A DNA stretch of 64,000 nt from Kribbella rubisoli (GCF_004217145.1 NZ_SHKR01000016.1:62001-126000), one strand, 5' to 3'. Counted from the stretch's first letter, positions 42,472 to 51,716 are shown. The notes: generated by a model not told the origin, from the letters alone. Numbers and translations are program-made.

Positions 42472-45227
42472 CCGGCTTCGGGAAATGCGTCGCGGAGTTG
42501 GCGGCGGGAGCTGATCGAGAGCTTGTCGAAGATCTTCCGGAGGTGCCACTCGACCGTGCGCGGGCTGAGGAACAGGCGGGTGCCTACCTCGGGATTCGAC
42601 AGGCCGTCGCGGACGAGCAGGGCGATCTGGCGTTCCTGCGGGGTCAGCTCGTCGCCCGCGGTCGAGGCGGTCGCACGTCGGCGTACCGTTTCGCCCGTCG
42701 CTTGCAGCTCGCGGCGGGCCCGGTCGGCGAAGGCGGTCATGCCGATCTCGGAAAACATCTCGTACGCCGTGCGCAGCTCGGTCCGGGCGTCGCCGCGACG
42801 CGTCTGCCGGCGCAGCCATTCGCCGTACAGCAGGTGGGTGCGGGCGAGGTCCGGGCGCAGTCTGGTGCCGTTCAGCTGCTCGATCGCTTCGAGATACGCC
42901 TTCTCCTCCTTGTGGACCAGTCCGCGGGCCCGTGCCTCGAGGCCGAGTCCCCATGGTTCGTTGGTGCCGCGTGTCTTCTCCTGCAGGCGGGCGAGTGCGG
43001 CGGCCGCCTCCTGCGGGTGCCCGCTGTGTACGGCGGCCTCGATCTGCTCGCTCAGCGCCCAGAAGGAGACGAACAGCTCGGGTGTGTCCTCGGCGGCGAG
43101 AGTTGCCCAGGGCAACGCTTCGTCGTGGTGACCGAGCCCGTTCAGTACGACGGACTTCGCCCAGCGCGCGTACTGCGCCGCCGTACCCTGCCCCTCGGCC
43201 GTCGTCCGCGCGATGGTGTCGTCGATCAGCGGGAACGCGTCGTCCGGGCGTCCTTGGAGCGCGGCCAGCACGAGCGCGCCGTACGGGCCGATGTGGGTGC
43301 CGGTGGCCTCGCGTACGGCGTCTGCCTCGGCGCGGAGCGAGGTCGCTTCGGCGAAGTCGCCCGCCATCGCGAACACCTGCCCGAGCACGTTGACGCCGAC
43401 GGCGAGTACTGCGAGCGCACCGGCGCGTCGGGCTGTCTCCACCTGCCGGATGGATGCGGCCAGACAGGCTTCGAAGTCCCACGCGGTCGCGGCCGCGGCC
43501 GTTGCCAGCCACCCCCAGCGCAGAATCTCCTCGGCCGAAACCTCCCCGTTGCCGAACGCGCCCGCGGCCCGCTTGAGCAACGGCATCGCCTCCTCGCGCC
43601 CGCCGGCGAACAACAAGGCGAACCCATCCAGCATCACATCAGAACTGCGCTCGGGCGGGTCAGGGCGCGGGGCAGCCATTGCGGCTTGCGAGACCTCGCG
43701 GAGGCCGGTGCCTGCCGCCAACTGGCCGGCGAAGAGCGCGGCGCTCCAGGCGTCGAGGTACGTGTCACGCGCCAGGCGGGCGTCGAGGGGCTCGAGCGTT
43801 CGGGCGGCACGCAGGAGGAGGCCGGGGGCGTCGCGGCCGCGTTGTTGGGCGAAGGCCGCCTCGGCGCGGAGTAAGTCGATCCGTGCGCGCCCGAGGTCGT
43901 CGAGCTGACCCGCTTCCGCTGTCGCGAGCAGCTCCCACGCGGTCCGGAAGGCGCCGGCCTGCACGCTCGCCTGGGCTCCGGCGAGTGCGCGCTCGGTACG
44001 GCGTACCGGATCACGCGTCAGCGCGACCGCCCGCTGCAGGAACGCCGCAGCCGCCGCGAACCCACCGCGCGCCTGCGCCCGATCAGCCGACCGCTCCAGC
44101 TCCACAGCAACGGCCTCGTCGGGCCCGGTCGCGGCCGCCGCCAGATGCCAGGCGCGCCGGTCAGGATCGGTGACCGAATCTGTCGCCCCAGCCAGCGCGA
44201 GATGTACGGCGCGACGCTCCGTCGCGGACGCTGACCCGTACAAAGCCGAGCGCACCAGCGGATGGCGGAACGTCACCCGCTCGCCCAGGCTCAGCAGGCC
44301 GTCGATCTCGGCGAACGCAGCGTCGATCCCGAGCTGATCGGCGGCCCGCCGTACCAGGACCGGATCGCCCACCGGCTCGGCCGCAGCGACCAGTAGGAGG
44401 CGACGCGTCGGCGGCGGCAGCGCATCGGCCTGCCGCAGGAAGCTCTGCTCGATCCGCCCCGGTAACTCCTGCCCGCCCAGCAGCCCGAACCCGGCCGCCA
44501 ACTGGGTTGCTGTCAGCCCCCGAGGCAACTGCAGCAACGCCAACGGGTTGCCACCGGTCTCGGCCACAATGCGGTCCCGGATCGGAGCGTCCAGCAGGAA
44601 CTCGACCGCCGACCCCAGCAACGCGCGCGCCTCGTCGTCCGGCAGGCCGTCGATCTCCAGCTCCGGGAGACCGTTCAGCTCCACGCCGACCTCGCGCGCC
44701 CCGAACAGCAGCCCGACGGCCTCGTTCCCGATCCGGCGGGCAACGAACCCCAGCGTCTGAGCGGTCGCGGTGTCGAGCCACTGGGCGTCGTCGACGACGA
44801 TCAGCACGGGCTGTTCGGCGGCCAGGTCCGAGATCAGGCTGAGTACGGCGAGCCCGACCATGAACCGATCCGGCGTGGGCCCGGGAGCCATGCCGAACAC
44901 CGTGGCGAGCGCCCGCCGCTGCGGCTCAGGGATCCGCTCCATCCTGTCGAGCAGCGGCATACACAGTTGGTGCAGAGCCGCGAACACCAGCTCCATCTCC
45001 GACTGGACGCCGACCGCGCGCAGCAGCCGCAGATCACGCGCGGAGTCGGTGGCGTACTTCAGCAGCGCGGTCTTCCCGACACCAGCCTCACCGCGTACGA
45101 CGAGCACCTGGCTGCCACCGTTGCGGACATCGGCGAGTAGCTGGTCGAGTACGGCGCGTTCGGACCGGCGCCCGAGCAGCGCCGTCGGCTGTGTTCGCCC
45201 CGCCTCTGCTCCGCCGCCATGCTCCAC
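42468..45227 (-). CDS. Large AAA-ATPase/LuxR-family transcriptional regulator
   Basis: A 919-residue LAL-type regulator. The N-terminal ATPase has Walker A GEAGVGKTALL (about residue 46) and Walker B VLIVVDDAQWLD. A TPR-like helical middle follows. The C-terminal LuxR helix-turn-helix is LTPQERQIALLVRDGLSNPE, then LFLSPRTVEWHLRKIFDKL. Such proteins activate antibiotic or sugar genes when ligand-bound. The likely targets are the convergent MFS/SDR pair or the urease operon whose last gene lies 98 bases upstream; neither is proved. Confidence 0.92.
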   Translation of the reverse strand: MEHGGGAEAGRTQPTALLGRRSERAVLDQLLADVRNGGSQVLVVRGEAGVGKTALLKYATDSARDLRLLRAVGVQSEMELVFAALHQLCMPLLDRMERIPEPQRRALATVFGMAPGPTPDRFMVGLAVLSLISDLAAEQPVLIVVDDAQWLDTATAQTLGFVARRIGNEAVGLLFGAREVGVELNGLPELEIDGLPDDEARALLGSAVEFLLDAPIRDRIVAETGGNPLALLQLPRGLTATQLAAGFGLLGGQELPGRIEQSFLRQADALPPPTRRLLLVAAAEPVGDPVLVRRAADQLGIDAAFAEIDGLLSLGERVTFRHPLVRSALYGSASATERRAVHLALAGATDSVTDPDRRAWHLAAAATGPDEAVAVELERSADRAQARGGFAAAAAFLQRAVALTRDPVRRTERALAGAQASVQAGAFRTAWELLATAEAGQLDDLGRARIDLLRAEAAFAQQRGRDAPGLLLRAARTLEPLDARLARDTYLDAWSAALFAGQLAAGTGLREVSQAAMAAPRPDPPERSSDVMLDGFALLFAGGREEAMPLLKRAAGAFGNGEVSAEEILRWGWLATAAAATAWDFEACLAASIRQVETARRAGALAVLAVGVNVLGQVFAMAGDFAEATSLRAEADAVREATGTHIGPYGALVLAALQGRPDDAFPLIDDTIARTTAEGQGTAAQYARWAKSVVLNGLGHHDEALPWATLAAEDTPELFVSFWALSEQIEAAVHSGHPQEAAAALARLQEKTRGTNEPWGLGLEARARGLVHKEEKAYLEAIEQLNGTRLRPDLARTHLLYGEWLRRQTRRGDARTELRTAYEMFSEIGMTAFADRARRELQATGETVRRRATASTAGDELTPQERQIALLVRDGLSNPEVGTRLFLSPRTVEWHLRKIFDKLSISSRRQLRDAFPEAG

Positions 45228-45325
45228 CGTCCGTCCGCCCTCCCCGCGGTGGGACCGCGACGATCTTCCGGTACGCCGCAGTTGCCGAACCGATCCAGCC
45301 TAAGTCCGCGGAGCCCCGCTGACCA

Positions 45326-45997
45326 TCACACGGGCGTCTGGATGAGATCGCTCTCGTGTTGTTCCTGGACCAGTTGCCGCCTGATCGAGCCGGTGCCTTC
45401 GAGCTGGAGCGTGTGCGGCGTTTCCGGCAGGCGGAAGCCGAGAGTGGTGACGGTGTCGAGGCAACGGGCCGGGCCGAGGATCGCCGAGCCGGTGCGGGTC
45501 TCGGGGGAGAGGTCGAGGTCTTCGGCGAGGAGGAGGTCGTCGTCGAGCCAGGCGCGGGTCGCCGTACGGAGTGTGCCGCCGACTTCGCCGTACCGTCCTA
45601 GGACGAGGGACTCGCGCAGTTGAGCCCTGCAGCCGTGTGTGAGGCGCGCGGTCGTCGTACGCGTCACGTCGGCGCCGGCCGAGACGACGAACGGCTCGGC
45701 GTACCACTGGAGGCTGGCGCCGTCGGTCAGACGGATGTCGACGTCCCAGCGGGCGGAGCCGCCGCGCATCGCGTACGCGACGGTGCCCGCCGTCTCCACG
45801 ATCTCGAGCCTGGTGGGACCGGCGACGGCGATCTCGATGCGTACTTCGTCGCCTGCGAGCAGGAGCGCGCCCGCTGCGACGAGGGCGACGCGGACCACGC
45901 CTGGCGGACCGTGCAGCCGCCGGGGCGACAGGTGGTCGGTCGTCAGCAGGCAGCGGTCGCGGACCGGGTCGGCTGTGACGTCAATGCGTGTGGACAT
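45326..45997 (-). CDS. ureD: Urease accessory protein UreD
   Basis: A 223-residue UreD/UreH protein, the scaffold that brings UreF and UreG to apo-urease for nickel insertion. The UreD signatures QWYAEPFVVSAGADVTRTTTARL and LRESLVLGRYGEVGGTLRT are clear. It starts 17 bases inside the end of ureG and is the last gene of the operon. It is a little shorter than the usual ~270 residues. Confidence 0.93.
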   Translation of the reverse strand: MSTRIDVTADPVRDRCLLTTDHLSPRRLHGPPGVVRVALVAAGALLLAGDEVRIEIAVAGPTRLEIVETAGTVAYAMRGGSARWDVDIRLTDGASLQWYAEPFVVSAGADVTRTTTARLTHGCRAQLRESLVLGRYGEVGGTLRTATRAWLDDDLLLAEDLDLSPETRTGSAILGPARCLDTVTTLGFRLPETPHTLQLEGTGSIRRQLVQEQHESDLIQTPV

Positions 45998-46688
45998 GGG
46001 TGATCACGCTGCCGTCCTCGCCGACATGTGAGTGCGGAGCCATCGGACCGGGGTCGACCGGGGTGTGATCGCCGGTGCTCACTTGGGCCGTCATGTGCCG
46101 GACCCACTCCTTGAGCTTGGCGACCGAGGCGGGATCTTTCCGGGAGAGCGCGAGGACGGGTTTCCCGTCGCGGGCGGCCTCGGCGTCCTTCACCATCCGG
46201 TCGACGTCCACCTCGACGTACGGCGCGAGGTCGGTCTTGTTGACGACGAGCAGATCCGCCCGCGCGATGCCAGGTCCGCCCTTACGCGCGACGTCACCGC
46301 CGCCGGCGACGTCGAGGACGAAGATCTGGGCGTCGACGAGGGCGGGGGAGAAGGTCGCGGTCAGGTTGTCACCGCCGGACTCGACGAGTACGACGTCCAG
46401 CGGGGCGAAGTCGCGCTCGAGATCCTCGACCGCGATCAGGTTCGGCGTGACGTCGTCGCGGATCGCGGTGTGCGGGCAGGCACCGGTCTCGACGGCGCGG
46501 ATCCGGTCCGGATCGAGTACGCCGGCGGAGCGCAGCAGGCGGGCGTCCTCGTCGGTGTAGATGTCGTTGGTGATCACGCCCAGGCGGAGCTCGTCGGCGA
46601 GTTCACGGCAGATCGTCGCGATGAGTGAGCTCTTACCGGTGCCGACCGGGCCGGCGACACCTAGCCGGAAGGAGCGGGTCTCAGGCAT
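45981..46688 (-). CDS. ureG: Urease accessory GTPase UreG with His-rich tail
   Basis: A 235-residue GTPase that powers nickel delivery to urease. The P-loop is GPVGTGKSSL, the nickel CPH motif is ETGACPHTAIRDD and the guanine motif is VVNKTDLA. The C-terminal tail (APHSHVGEDGSVITHVHTH) has five His in 19 residues. In organisms without UreE, as here, such a tail may hold nickel. It overlaps ureF by 8 bases and ureD by 17. Confidence 0.95.
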   Translation of the reverse strand: MPETRSFRLGVAGPVGTGKSSLIATICRELADELRLGVITNDIYTDEDARLLRSAGVLDPDRIRAVETGACPHTAIRDDVTPNLIAVEDLERDFAPLDVVLVESGGDNLTATFSPALVDAQIFVLDVAGGGDVARKGGPGIARADLLVVNKTDLAPYVEVDVDRMVKDAEAARDGKPVLALSRKDPASVAKLKEWVRHMTAQVSTGDHTPVDPGPMAPHSHVGEDGSVITHVHTH

Positions 46689-47505
46689 GGAACAACCTCA
46701 TTCTCTCGGTCACGTGGTTCTGCGCGTGGATGTCGATCAGTGGAGCTGCGTTGGCGGGGATCTTGTCGACGTCGGTCAGGGGCGCGACGTCGGCGACGAG
46801 CTTTTCGATGTCGTCGTGAAGGGCGGCCAGCCAGGTCGCGGCCTCGGCCGGGTCCACCGGCAGCAGCTTCAACGACGCGGACACGACCGTCTGCGCATCG
46901 TCATACGCCACAACCCGAGCCAACTGCTCCGCCGACAACCCGGTCACCGCCGCCACCACCCCCAGCACGATCGGCCGAGCGATCTCGCCATCCGGCGGCA
47001 GGTACTCCCCGACGCCCGGCCAAACCCGCCCCGCCAACCGCAACAACAACCGCCCCTGCCGCCTCACCGCCTCCCGCACGACCTGGCTAGAAACCCGAGC
47101 CGCCCAGGCCCGCTCAACCACCTCCAGCCCGCTGCCCAGCCCGCTGCCCAGCCCGCCCGGCTTGGCCTGCTCGGCCGTGGCGTCGAGTCGTGAGTTGGGG
47201 TTGTGATTTGGCGACCATGGTTCACGACTCGGCGATCCGGGGGCGGACCAATCCACACGACTCGGTGGGGGTTCGGGCGGTCGGCCGGTGAGGATGACAT
47301 GGCGGGCCACGACCGCGACGGCGGCGTCGACGCGGGTGACTGTGCGGAGGCGGTCGCGGGCGTAGGTTTGTACCTCGTGGAGCTGCTTGCCGTCGGCGCC
47401 TAATCCGGCGCGGACGGCGGGCTCGAGGCCCGCCGACTGGGTGTGCCCGCCGGTCGGCAGGCGTCCGTCGGCGAGCATCAGCGCGACCAACTCCGCCGTA
47501 CCCAT
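46681..47505 (-). CDS. ureF: Urease accessory protein UreF with an in-frame repeat insertion
   Basis: A 274-residue UreF, the GTPase-activating partner of UreG. The N-terminus LADGRLPTGGHTQSAGLEPAV and the later SAEQLARVVAYDDAQTVVSA region are typical. Between about residues 73 and 128 lies a low-complexity, Pro/Ser/Gly-rich insert (RPPEPPPSRVDWSAPGSPSR, then GSGLGSGLE) that normal UreF proteins of ~220 residues lack. It coincides with palindromic repeat DNA (47184-47265). The insert falls in a helix-helix linker and keeps the frame. It overlaps ureC by one base. Confidence 0.9.
   Translation of the reverse strand: MGTAELVALMLADGRLPTGGHTQSAGLEPAVRAGLGADGKQLHEVQTYARDRLRTVTRVDAAVAVVARHVILTGRPPEPPPSRVDWSAPGSPSREPWSPNHNPNSRLDATAEQAKPGGLGSGLGSGLEVVERAWAARVSSQVVREAVRRQGRLLLRLAGRVWPGVGEYLPPDGEIARPIVLGVVAAVTGLSAEQLARVVAYDDAQTVVSASLKLLPVDPAEAATWLAALHDDIEKLVADVAPLTDVDKIPANAAPLIDIHAQNHVTERMRLFHA
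47184..47265. repeat. Palindromic repeat unit inserted in frame in ureF
   Basis: CGAGTCGTG (47184-47192) pairs with CACGACTCG (47223-47231), and a third copy CACGACTCGG ends at 47265. GACCA precedes the second and third copies at the same distance. A tandem CTGCCCAGCCCG pair follows on the left at 47132-47155. The layout resembles small palindromic elements that insert in frame into protein genes. Confidence 0.6.
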
Positions 47506-49208
47506 CAGAACATCGAGTACAACTGGGCGAGCGGCAGCACCTCCGCCGGCGACGGCTCCACGAGCTCTCCGTCGACCTCGATGGCGAACGTCTCCGGGTC
47601 GATCTCGATGCTCGGCAGCGCGCTGTTGTTCTTCATGTCCGCCTTGCCGATCTCGCGCGTCGGCCGTACGCCGAGCAGCCGCCGGCGCAACTGCAGCCGT
47701 TCAGCCAGCCCGTCCGCCAGCGCCGCGGGTGACACGAACGTGTACGAGAGGTCCGCACCGACAGCGTCACCGAACGCCGGCCGCATCAGCACGGGCTGCG
47801 GCGTCGGGATCGACGCGTTCGGGTCGCCGAGCGCGGCCCACGCGATCGCGCCGCCCTTGATCACCAGGCTCGGGCGAACGCCGAAGTACCGCGGATCCCA
47901 GAGCGTGAGGTCCGCCAGCTTGCCCGGTTCGACCGAGCCGACCTCGTGGTCGATGCCATGGGCAACAGCCGGGTTGATCGTGTACTTCGCGACGTACCGG
48001 CGGACCCGCTCGTTGTCGGCGGGAAGGTCTCCCGCGAGCGCGCCACGGCGGTGCTTCATCACGTGCGCGACCTGCCAGGTGCGGGTGATCACCTCGCCGA
48101 TCCGGCCCATCGCCTGCGCGTCCGACGAGGTGATCGAGAGCGCGCCGAGGTCGTGCAGGATGTCCTCGGCCGCGATCGTGGTGGCGCGGATCCGCGACTC
48201 GGCGAACGCGAGGTCCTCTGGCACGTCCGGGCTGAGGTGGTGGCAGACCATCAGCATGTCGAGGTGCTCGGCGACCGTGTTCACGGTGTGCGGCAGGGTC
48301 GGGTTGGTGGATCCGGGGATGACGTGCGGGTACGCCGCGATCGAGAGGATGTCCGGCGCGTGCCCACCGCCCGCGCCCTCGACATGGAACGCGTGGATCG
48401 ACCGACCGGCGATCGCGCCGAGCGTCGACTCGACGTACCCGGCCTCGTTGAGGCTGTCCGCATGCAACGCGACCTGCAGGCCCCACTCATCCGCGGCGCG
48501 CAATGCGGAGTCGATCGCGGCCGGCGTCGAACCCCAGTCCTCGTGCACCTTGTAGCCGGCCGCACCCGCGAGCGCCTGCTCTGCCAGGGCCTCTGCGCTC
48601 ACCGTGTTGCCTTTGCCGAGCAGCAGGATGTTGAGCGGTACGTGGTCCAGCGCGCGATGCATCTGCTCCAGGTGCCACGCGCCAGGCGTGACCGTGGTCG
48701 CCTTGGAACCCTCGCTCGGCCCGGTCCCGCCGCCGACGATCGTGGTGATCCCGGTCGCGAGGGCCTCGTGCAATTGCGACGGGGAGAGCAGGTGGACGTG
48801 CGAGTCGATCGCGCCGGCGGTGAGGATCCGACCCTCGCCCGCGATCACGTCGGTGGACGGGCCGATACGCAGGTCCGGGTGTACGCCGTCCGCGATATCC
48901 GGATTCCCGGCGCGACCCAGCGCGACGATCCGGCCGTCCCGGATCCCGACGTCGGCCCGCACGATGCCCCACCAGTCCACCACCAGCACGTTGGTGATCA
49001 CCGTGTCCGGCGCCCCGTCGGCCCGCGTCGTCGTACCTTGCGCCATCGACTCCCGAATCGACTTCCCACCCCCGAACACCACCTCCTCACCGCCGACGGT
49101 GAAGTCCCGCTCAACCTCCACCCACAAATCCGTGTCCCCCAACCGAACCTGATCCCCAACCGTCGGCCCATACAACGCGGCATAAGCCGCCCGCGAAATC
49201 TCAACCAC
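47505..49208 (-). CDS. ureC: Urease subunit alpha
   Basis: A 567-residue catalytic subunit of nickel urease, hydrolysing urea to ammonia and carbamate in the cytosol. The His-X-His motif is in GAIDSHVHLLSP, the carbamylated Lys is in AAGYKVHEDWG, and the flap Cys-His is MVCHHLSP. The length is exactly that of the family. Its start overlaps the end of ureB by 8 bases. Confidence 0.97.
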   Translation of the reverse strand: MVEISRAAYAALYGPTVGDQVRLGDTDLWVEVERDFTVGGEEVVFGGGKSIRESMAQGTTTRADGAPDTVITNVLVVDWWGIVRADVGIRDGRIVALGRAGNPDIADGVHPDLRIGPSTDVIAGEGRILTAGAIDSHVHLLSPSQLHEALATGITTIVGGGTGPSEGSKATTVTPGAWHLEQMHRALDHVPLNILLLGKGNTVSAEALAEQALAGAAGYKVHEDWGSTPAAIDSALRAADEWGLQVALHADSLNEAGYVESTLGAIAGRSIHAFHVEGAGGGHAPDILSIAAYPHVIPGSTNPTLPHTVNTVAEHLDMLMVCHHLSPDVPEDLAFAESRIRATTIAAEDILHDLGALSITSSDAQAMGRIGEVITRTWQVAHVMKHRRGALAGDLPADNERVRRYVAKYTINPAVAHGIDHEVGSVEPGKLADLTLWDPRYFGVRPSLVIKGGAIAWAALGDPNASIPTPQPVLMRPAFGDAVGADLSYTFVSPAALADGLAERLQLRRRLLGVRPTREIGKADMKNNSALPSIEIDPETFAIEVDGELVEPSPAEVLPLAQLYSMF

Positions 49209-49593
49209 GATCCACCTCGCCCAGGCTGTCGGTGCCGGCCGGCTTCAGTTGGATCCCCGGCACCCGGCGGTTGCCCCTGAACGCCACCAGATCTACCTCG
49301 CGCGACGCTCCCGGCTCGAACCGCTGCGAGGTCCCGGAGGGGATGTCGAGCCGGAACCCACGCGCGGCCTGCCGGTCGAAGGCGAGCGCGGCGTTGGCGT
49401 CCGGCAGATGGAGGTGCGACCCGATCTGGATCGGCCGGTCACCGGTGTTCACGATCACCAGCCGCAGGCGCTCAGCGTCCGTGCGGTCGGCGTTCAGGCG
49501 GATCGTGCCCGGCGCGACACGAATTGCACCAGGTGCGACCGAGTGAGCCGCCGCCCCCTGTCCTTCCGTGCTAAGTCTATCGGCGTCAGCCAT
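49201..49593 (-). CDS. ureB: Urease subunit beta
   Basis: A 130-residue structural subunit. The core IRLNADRTDAERLRLVIVNT, then GDRPIQIGSHLHLPDANAAL and GFRLDIPSGTSQRFEPG, is diagnostic. The first ~25 residues are a variable leader. It starts 11 bases after ureA and is coupled to ureC. Confidence 0.95.
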   Translation of the reverse strand: MADADRLSTEGQGAAAHSVAPGAIRVAPGTIRLNADRTDAERLRLVIVNTGDRPIQIGSHLHLPDANAALAFDRQAARGFRLDIPSGTSQRFEPGASREVDLVAFRGNRRVPGIQLKPAGTDSLGEVDRG

Positions 49594-49604
49594 GGAATCT
49601 GCCT

Positions 49605-49907
49605 TCAGATGATGGGGTTGTGGATAGTCACGAGTTTCCGGCCGTCCGGGAACGTCGCTTCGACCTGCACGTCGTGCAGCATGTCGGCCACGCCCGGCAT
49701 TACCTGGTCCCGAGTGAGCACCAGCCGTCCGCTTTCCATCAGGTCGGCGACGCGGGCACCCTCACGTGCGCGTTCAATCACCCACGTGCTCAGCAACGCC
49801 ACCGCCTCCGGGTGGTTCAGCAGCACCCCCCGCGCCAGCCGGTCACGAGCGACCATGCCGGCCACGGAGAGCAGCAGCTTCTCAACATCAGCTGGAGTGA
49901 AGTTCAT
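49605..49907 (-). CDS. ureA: Urease subunit gamma
   Basis: A 100-residue subunit beginning MNFTPADVEKLLLSVAGMVA, the standard length and start; the frame extends 15 codons further upstream without support. LNHPEAVALLSTWVIERARE and VATFPDGRKLVTIHNPI-type endings are typical. It is the first gene of ureABCFGD. The hairpin at 49995-50050 separates it from the NCS1 permease gene. Confidence 0.96.
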   Translation of the reverse strand: MNFTPADVEKLLLSVAGMVARDRLARGVLLNHPEAVALLSTWVIERAREGARVADLMESGRLVLTRDQVMPGVADMLHDVQVEATFPDGRKLVTIHNPII

Positions 49908-49994
49908 GGTGTGAGGTTGCGGGCAGCCCGTCGCCGAGGCGCGAACCACCACCGCTGACTCCCTTCAAAAGCTGGCCTGCTAAGGCATGTCGGC

Positions 49995-50050
49995 TGCAGG
50001 TTGGGGAGGATTTTGGACCGAATCGGGGGTGTAATCCTCCCCAACCTGCA
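49995..50050. terminator. 18-bp perfect inverted repeat between NCS1 permease and ureA
   Basis: TGCAGGTTGGGGAGGATT and its exact complement enclose 20 bases. Weaker outer pairing (CATG and GCAGGC motifs) surrounds it. It starts 28 bases after the permease stop and ends about 90 bases before ureA on the same strand. It probably ends the permease transcript, but it could also be an operator or attenuator for urease. Confidence 0.65.
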
Positions 50051-50078
50051 TCATGGCAGGCCGCGAGGCGTTGGTGGA

Positions 50079-51716
50079 TCAGCAGTGGGCGGGTAGGACG
50101 TGGTCGGAGAGCTTGTCTGTGCTGAGGCATAGGGAGCAGACGGCGGCGGCGTGGGTTTGGCAGGCGGTCATGTCGGGGCGTTCGTAGTCCTGGCGGCAGA
50201 CGTGGCAGGTGAGTACTTCGCCGGACGGGTTGCCGTGTTCGTCGTACATGGGGAGGTCGAGGCCGTCGTCGGGGCGGCGGAGGTAGTACTTGCCGCGGGT
50301 GATGATGGCGAGGACGGGCGGCAGGACCAGAGCCAGCCCGATCGCGACCAGTGGTGAGTACGGCTTGATCGTGTCGCCCAGCCCGCCGAAGAAGACCAGG
50401 ATGGAGACGCCTGCCGCCGCGGCCATCGAGACGAAGCCGACCGGGTTGACGGCGTACAGCATGCCGCGGCGGAATTCCGGTGCCTTGGGCGACAGCTTCA
50501 GCAGGTACTTGTTGAAGACGATGTCGGAGGCAACGACCACGATCCACGCCATCCCGCAGTTCGCGTAGAAGCCGAGGATGGTGTTGAGGAAGTCGAACAT
50601 GTTCGCCTCCATCAGCACCAGCGCGATCACCAGGTTGAACCCGAGGAACACGAGCCGGCCGGGGTAGTGCCGGGTCAGCCGCGTGTACGAGTTCGTCCAG
50701 GCGAGCGACCCGGAGTACGCGTTGGTCACGTTGATCTTCACCTGACTGATGACGACGAGTACGACGGCCAGCGTCATGGCCAGCCATCCGGGCAGGAAGC
50801 CGCGATAGATCTCGAGGAACTGGTGCACCGGCTGATTCGCGATCGCCGTACCGCCGTCGACCTGGGCGATGATGTAGACGGCAAGGAACAGCCCGATGAC
50901 CTGCTTCAGCGCACCGAAGATCACCCAGCCCGGACCGGCGAGCAGTACGGCGGTCCACCAGCGGCGCGAGTTCTCGGGCGTCTTCGGCGGCATGAACCGC
51001 AGGTAGTCGATCTGTTCCGCGATCTGCGCGATCAACGACAGGCACACGCCGGCCGCGAGCAGCATCGAACCGAAGTCGGCGTCGGGACCGTAGTCGAAGA
51101 ACGTCGACACCGACGACGGGTGCGAGACGAGCAGGTAGCAGAACGGCAGCACCATCAGGATCAGCCACAGCGGCGTCGTCCATACCTGCAGCGTCGACAG
51201 CACCTTCATCCCGTAGATCACCAGCGGGAAGATCACCAGCGTGGACACGGCGTACCCGAGCCAGAGCGGCACGTGCAGCCCGAGTTGCAGGCCCTGCGCC
51301 ATGATCGAGCCTTCGAGTGCGAAGAAGATGAACGTGAACGACGCGAAGATCACGTTGGTCACGACCGAGCCGTAGTACCCGAAGCCGCTGCCGCGCGTGA
51401 TCAGGTCGAGGTCGATGTTGTACCGCGCGGCGTAGTACGCCAGTGGCAGGCCGGTCGCGAAGATCACCACCGCGAAGATCGCGATACCCCACAGCGCGTT
51501 GGTCGTCCCGTACGAGATGCCGATGTTCGCGCCGATCGCGAAGTCGGCCAGGTACGCGATCCCGCCGAGGGCGGAGACAGCGACCACGCCGGCGGACCAC
51601 TTGCGGTAGCTGCGCGGCGCGAACCGGAGGGTGTAGTCCTCCAAGGTCTCGCGCGTCGCGGTGTTCTGACTTGGAGGAGAGGCAGTGCGGTGATCGAGCG
51701 AGGGTTCAACAGTCAT
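50079..51716 (-). CDS. NCS1-family nucleobase/allantoin permease with cysteine-rich C-terminal module
   Basis: A 545-residue transporter of the purine/cytosine/allantoin/hydantoin family with about twelve helices. WSAGVVAVSALGGIAYLADF opens helix 1, and QVKINVTNAYSGSLAWTNSY is a substrate-site helix. After the last helix a soluble tail carries Cys504, Cys507, Cys519, His522, Cys527, Cys530 and a final His-Cys, arranged like a two-zinc finger. I know no such module as standard in NCS1 proteins. Next to urease, a nitrogen-rich substrate that ends in urea is plausible. ATG 51716 is preferred to a longer in-frame start. Confidence 0.88.
   Translation of the reverse strand: MTVEPSLDHRTASPPSQNTATRETLEDYTLRFAPRSYRKWSAGVVAVSALGGIAYLADFAIGANIGISYGTTNALWGIAIFAVVIFATGLPLAYYAARYNIDLDLITRGSGFGYYGSVVTNVIFASFTFIFFALEGSIMAQGLQLGLHVPLWLGYAVSTLVIFPLVIYGMKVLSTLQVWTTPLWLILMVLPFCYLLVSHPSSVSTFFDYGPDADFGSMLLAAGVCLSLIAQIAEQIDYLRFMPPKTPENSRRWWTAVLLAGPGWVIFGALKQVIGLFLAVYIIAQVDGGTAIANQPVHQFLEIYRGFLPGWLAMTLAVVLVVISQVKINVTNAYSGSLAWTNSYTRLTRHYPGRLVFLGFNLVIALVLMEANMFDFLNTILGFYANCGMAWIVVVASDIVFNKYLLKLSPKAPEFRRGMLYAVNPVGFVSMAAAAGVSILVFFGGLGDTIKPYSPLVAIGLALVLPPVLAIITRGKYYLRRPDDGLDLPMYDEHGNPSGEVLTCHVCRQDYERPDMTACQTHAAAVCSLCLSTDKLSDHVLPAHC

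Noticed and set aside
42096..43874. Long open frame opposite the LuxR regulator gene
   Set aside because: It is a high-GC shadow of the LuxR coding frame with Arg/Gly-rich, family-less translation; the SDR and LuxR genes explain the region.
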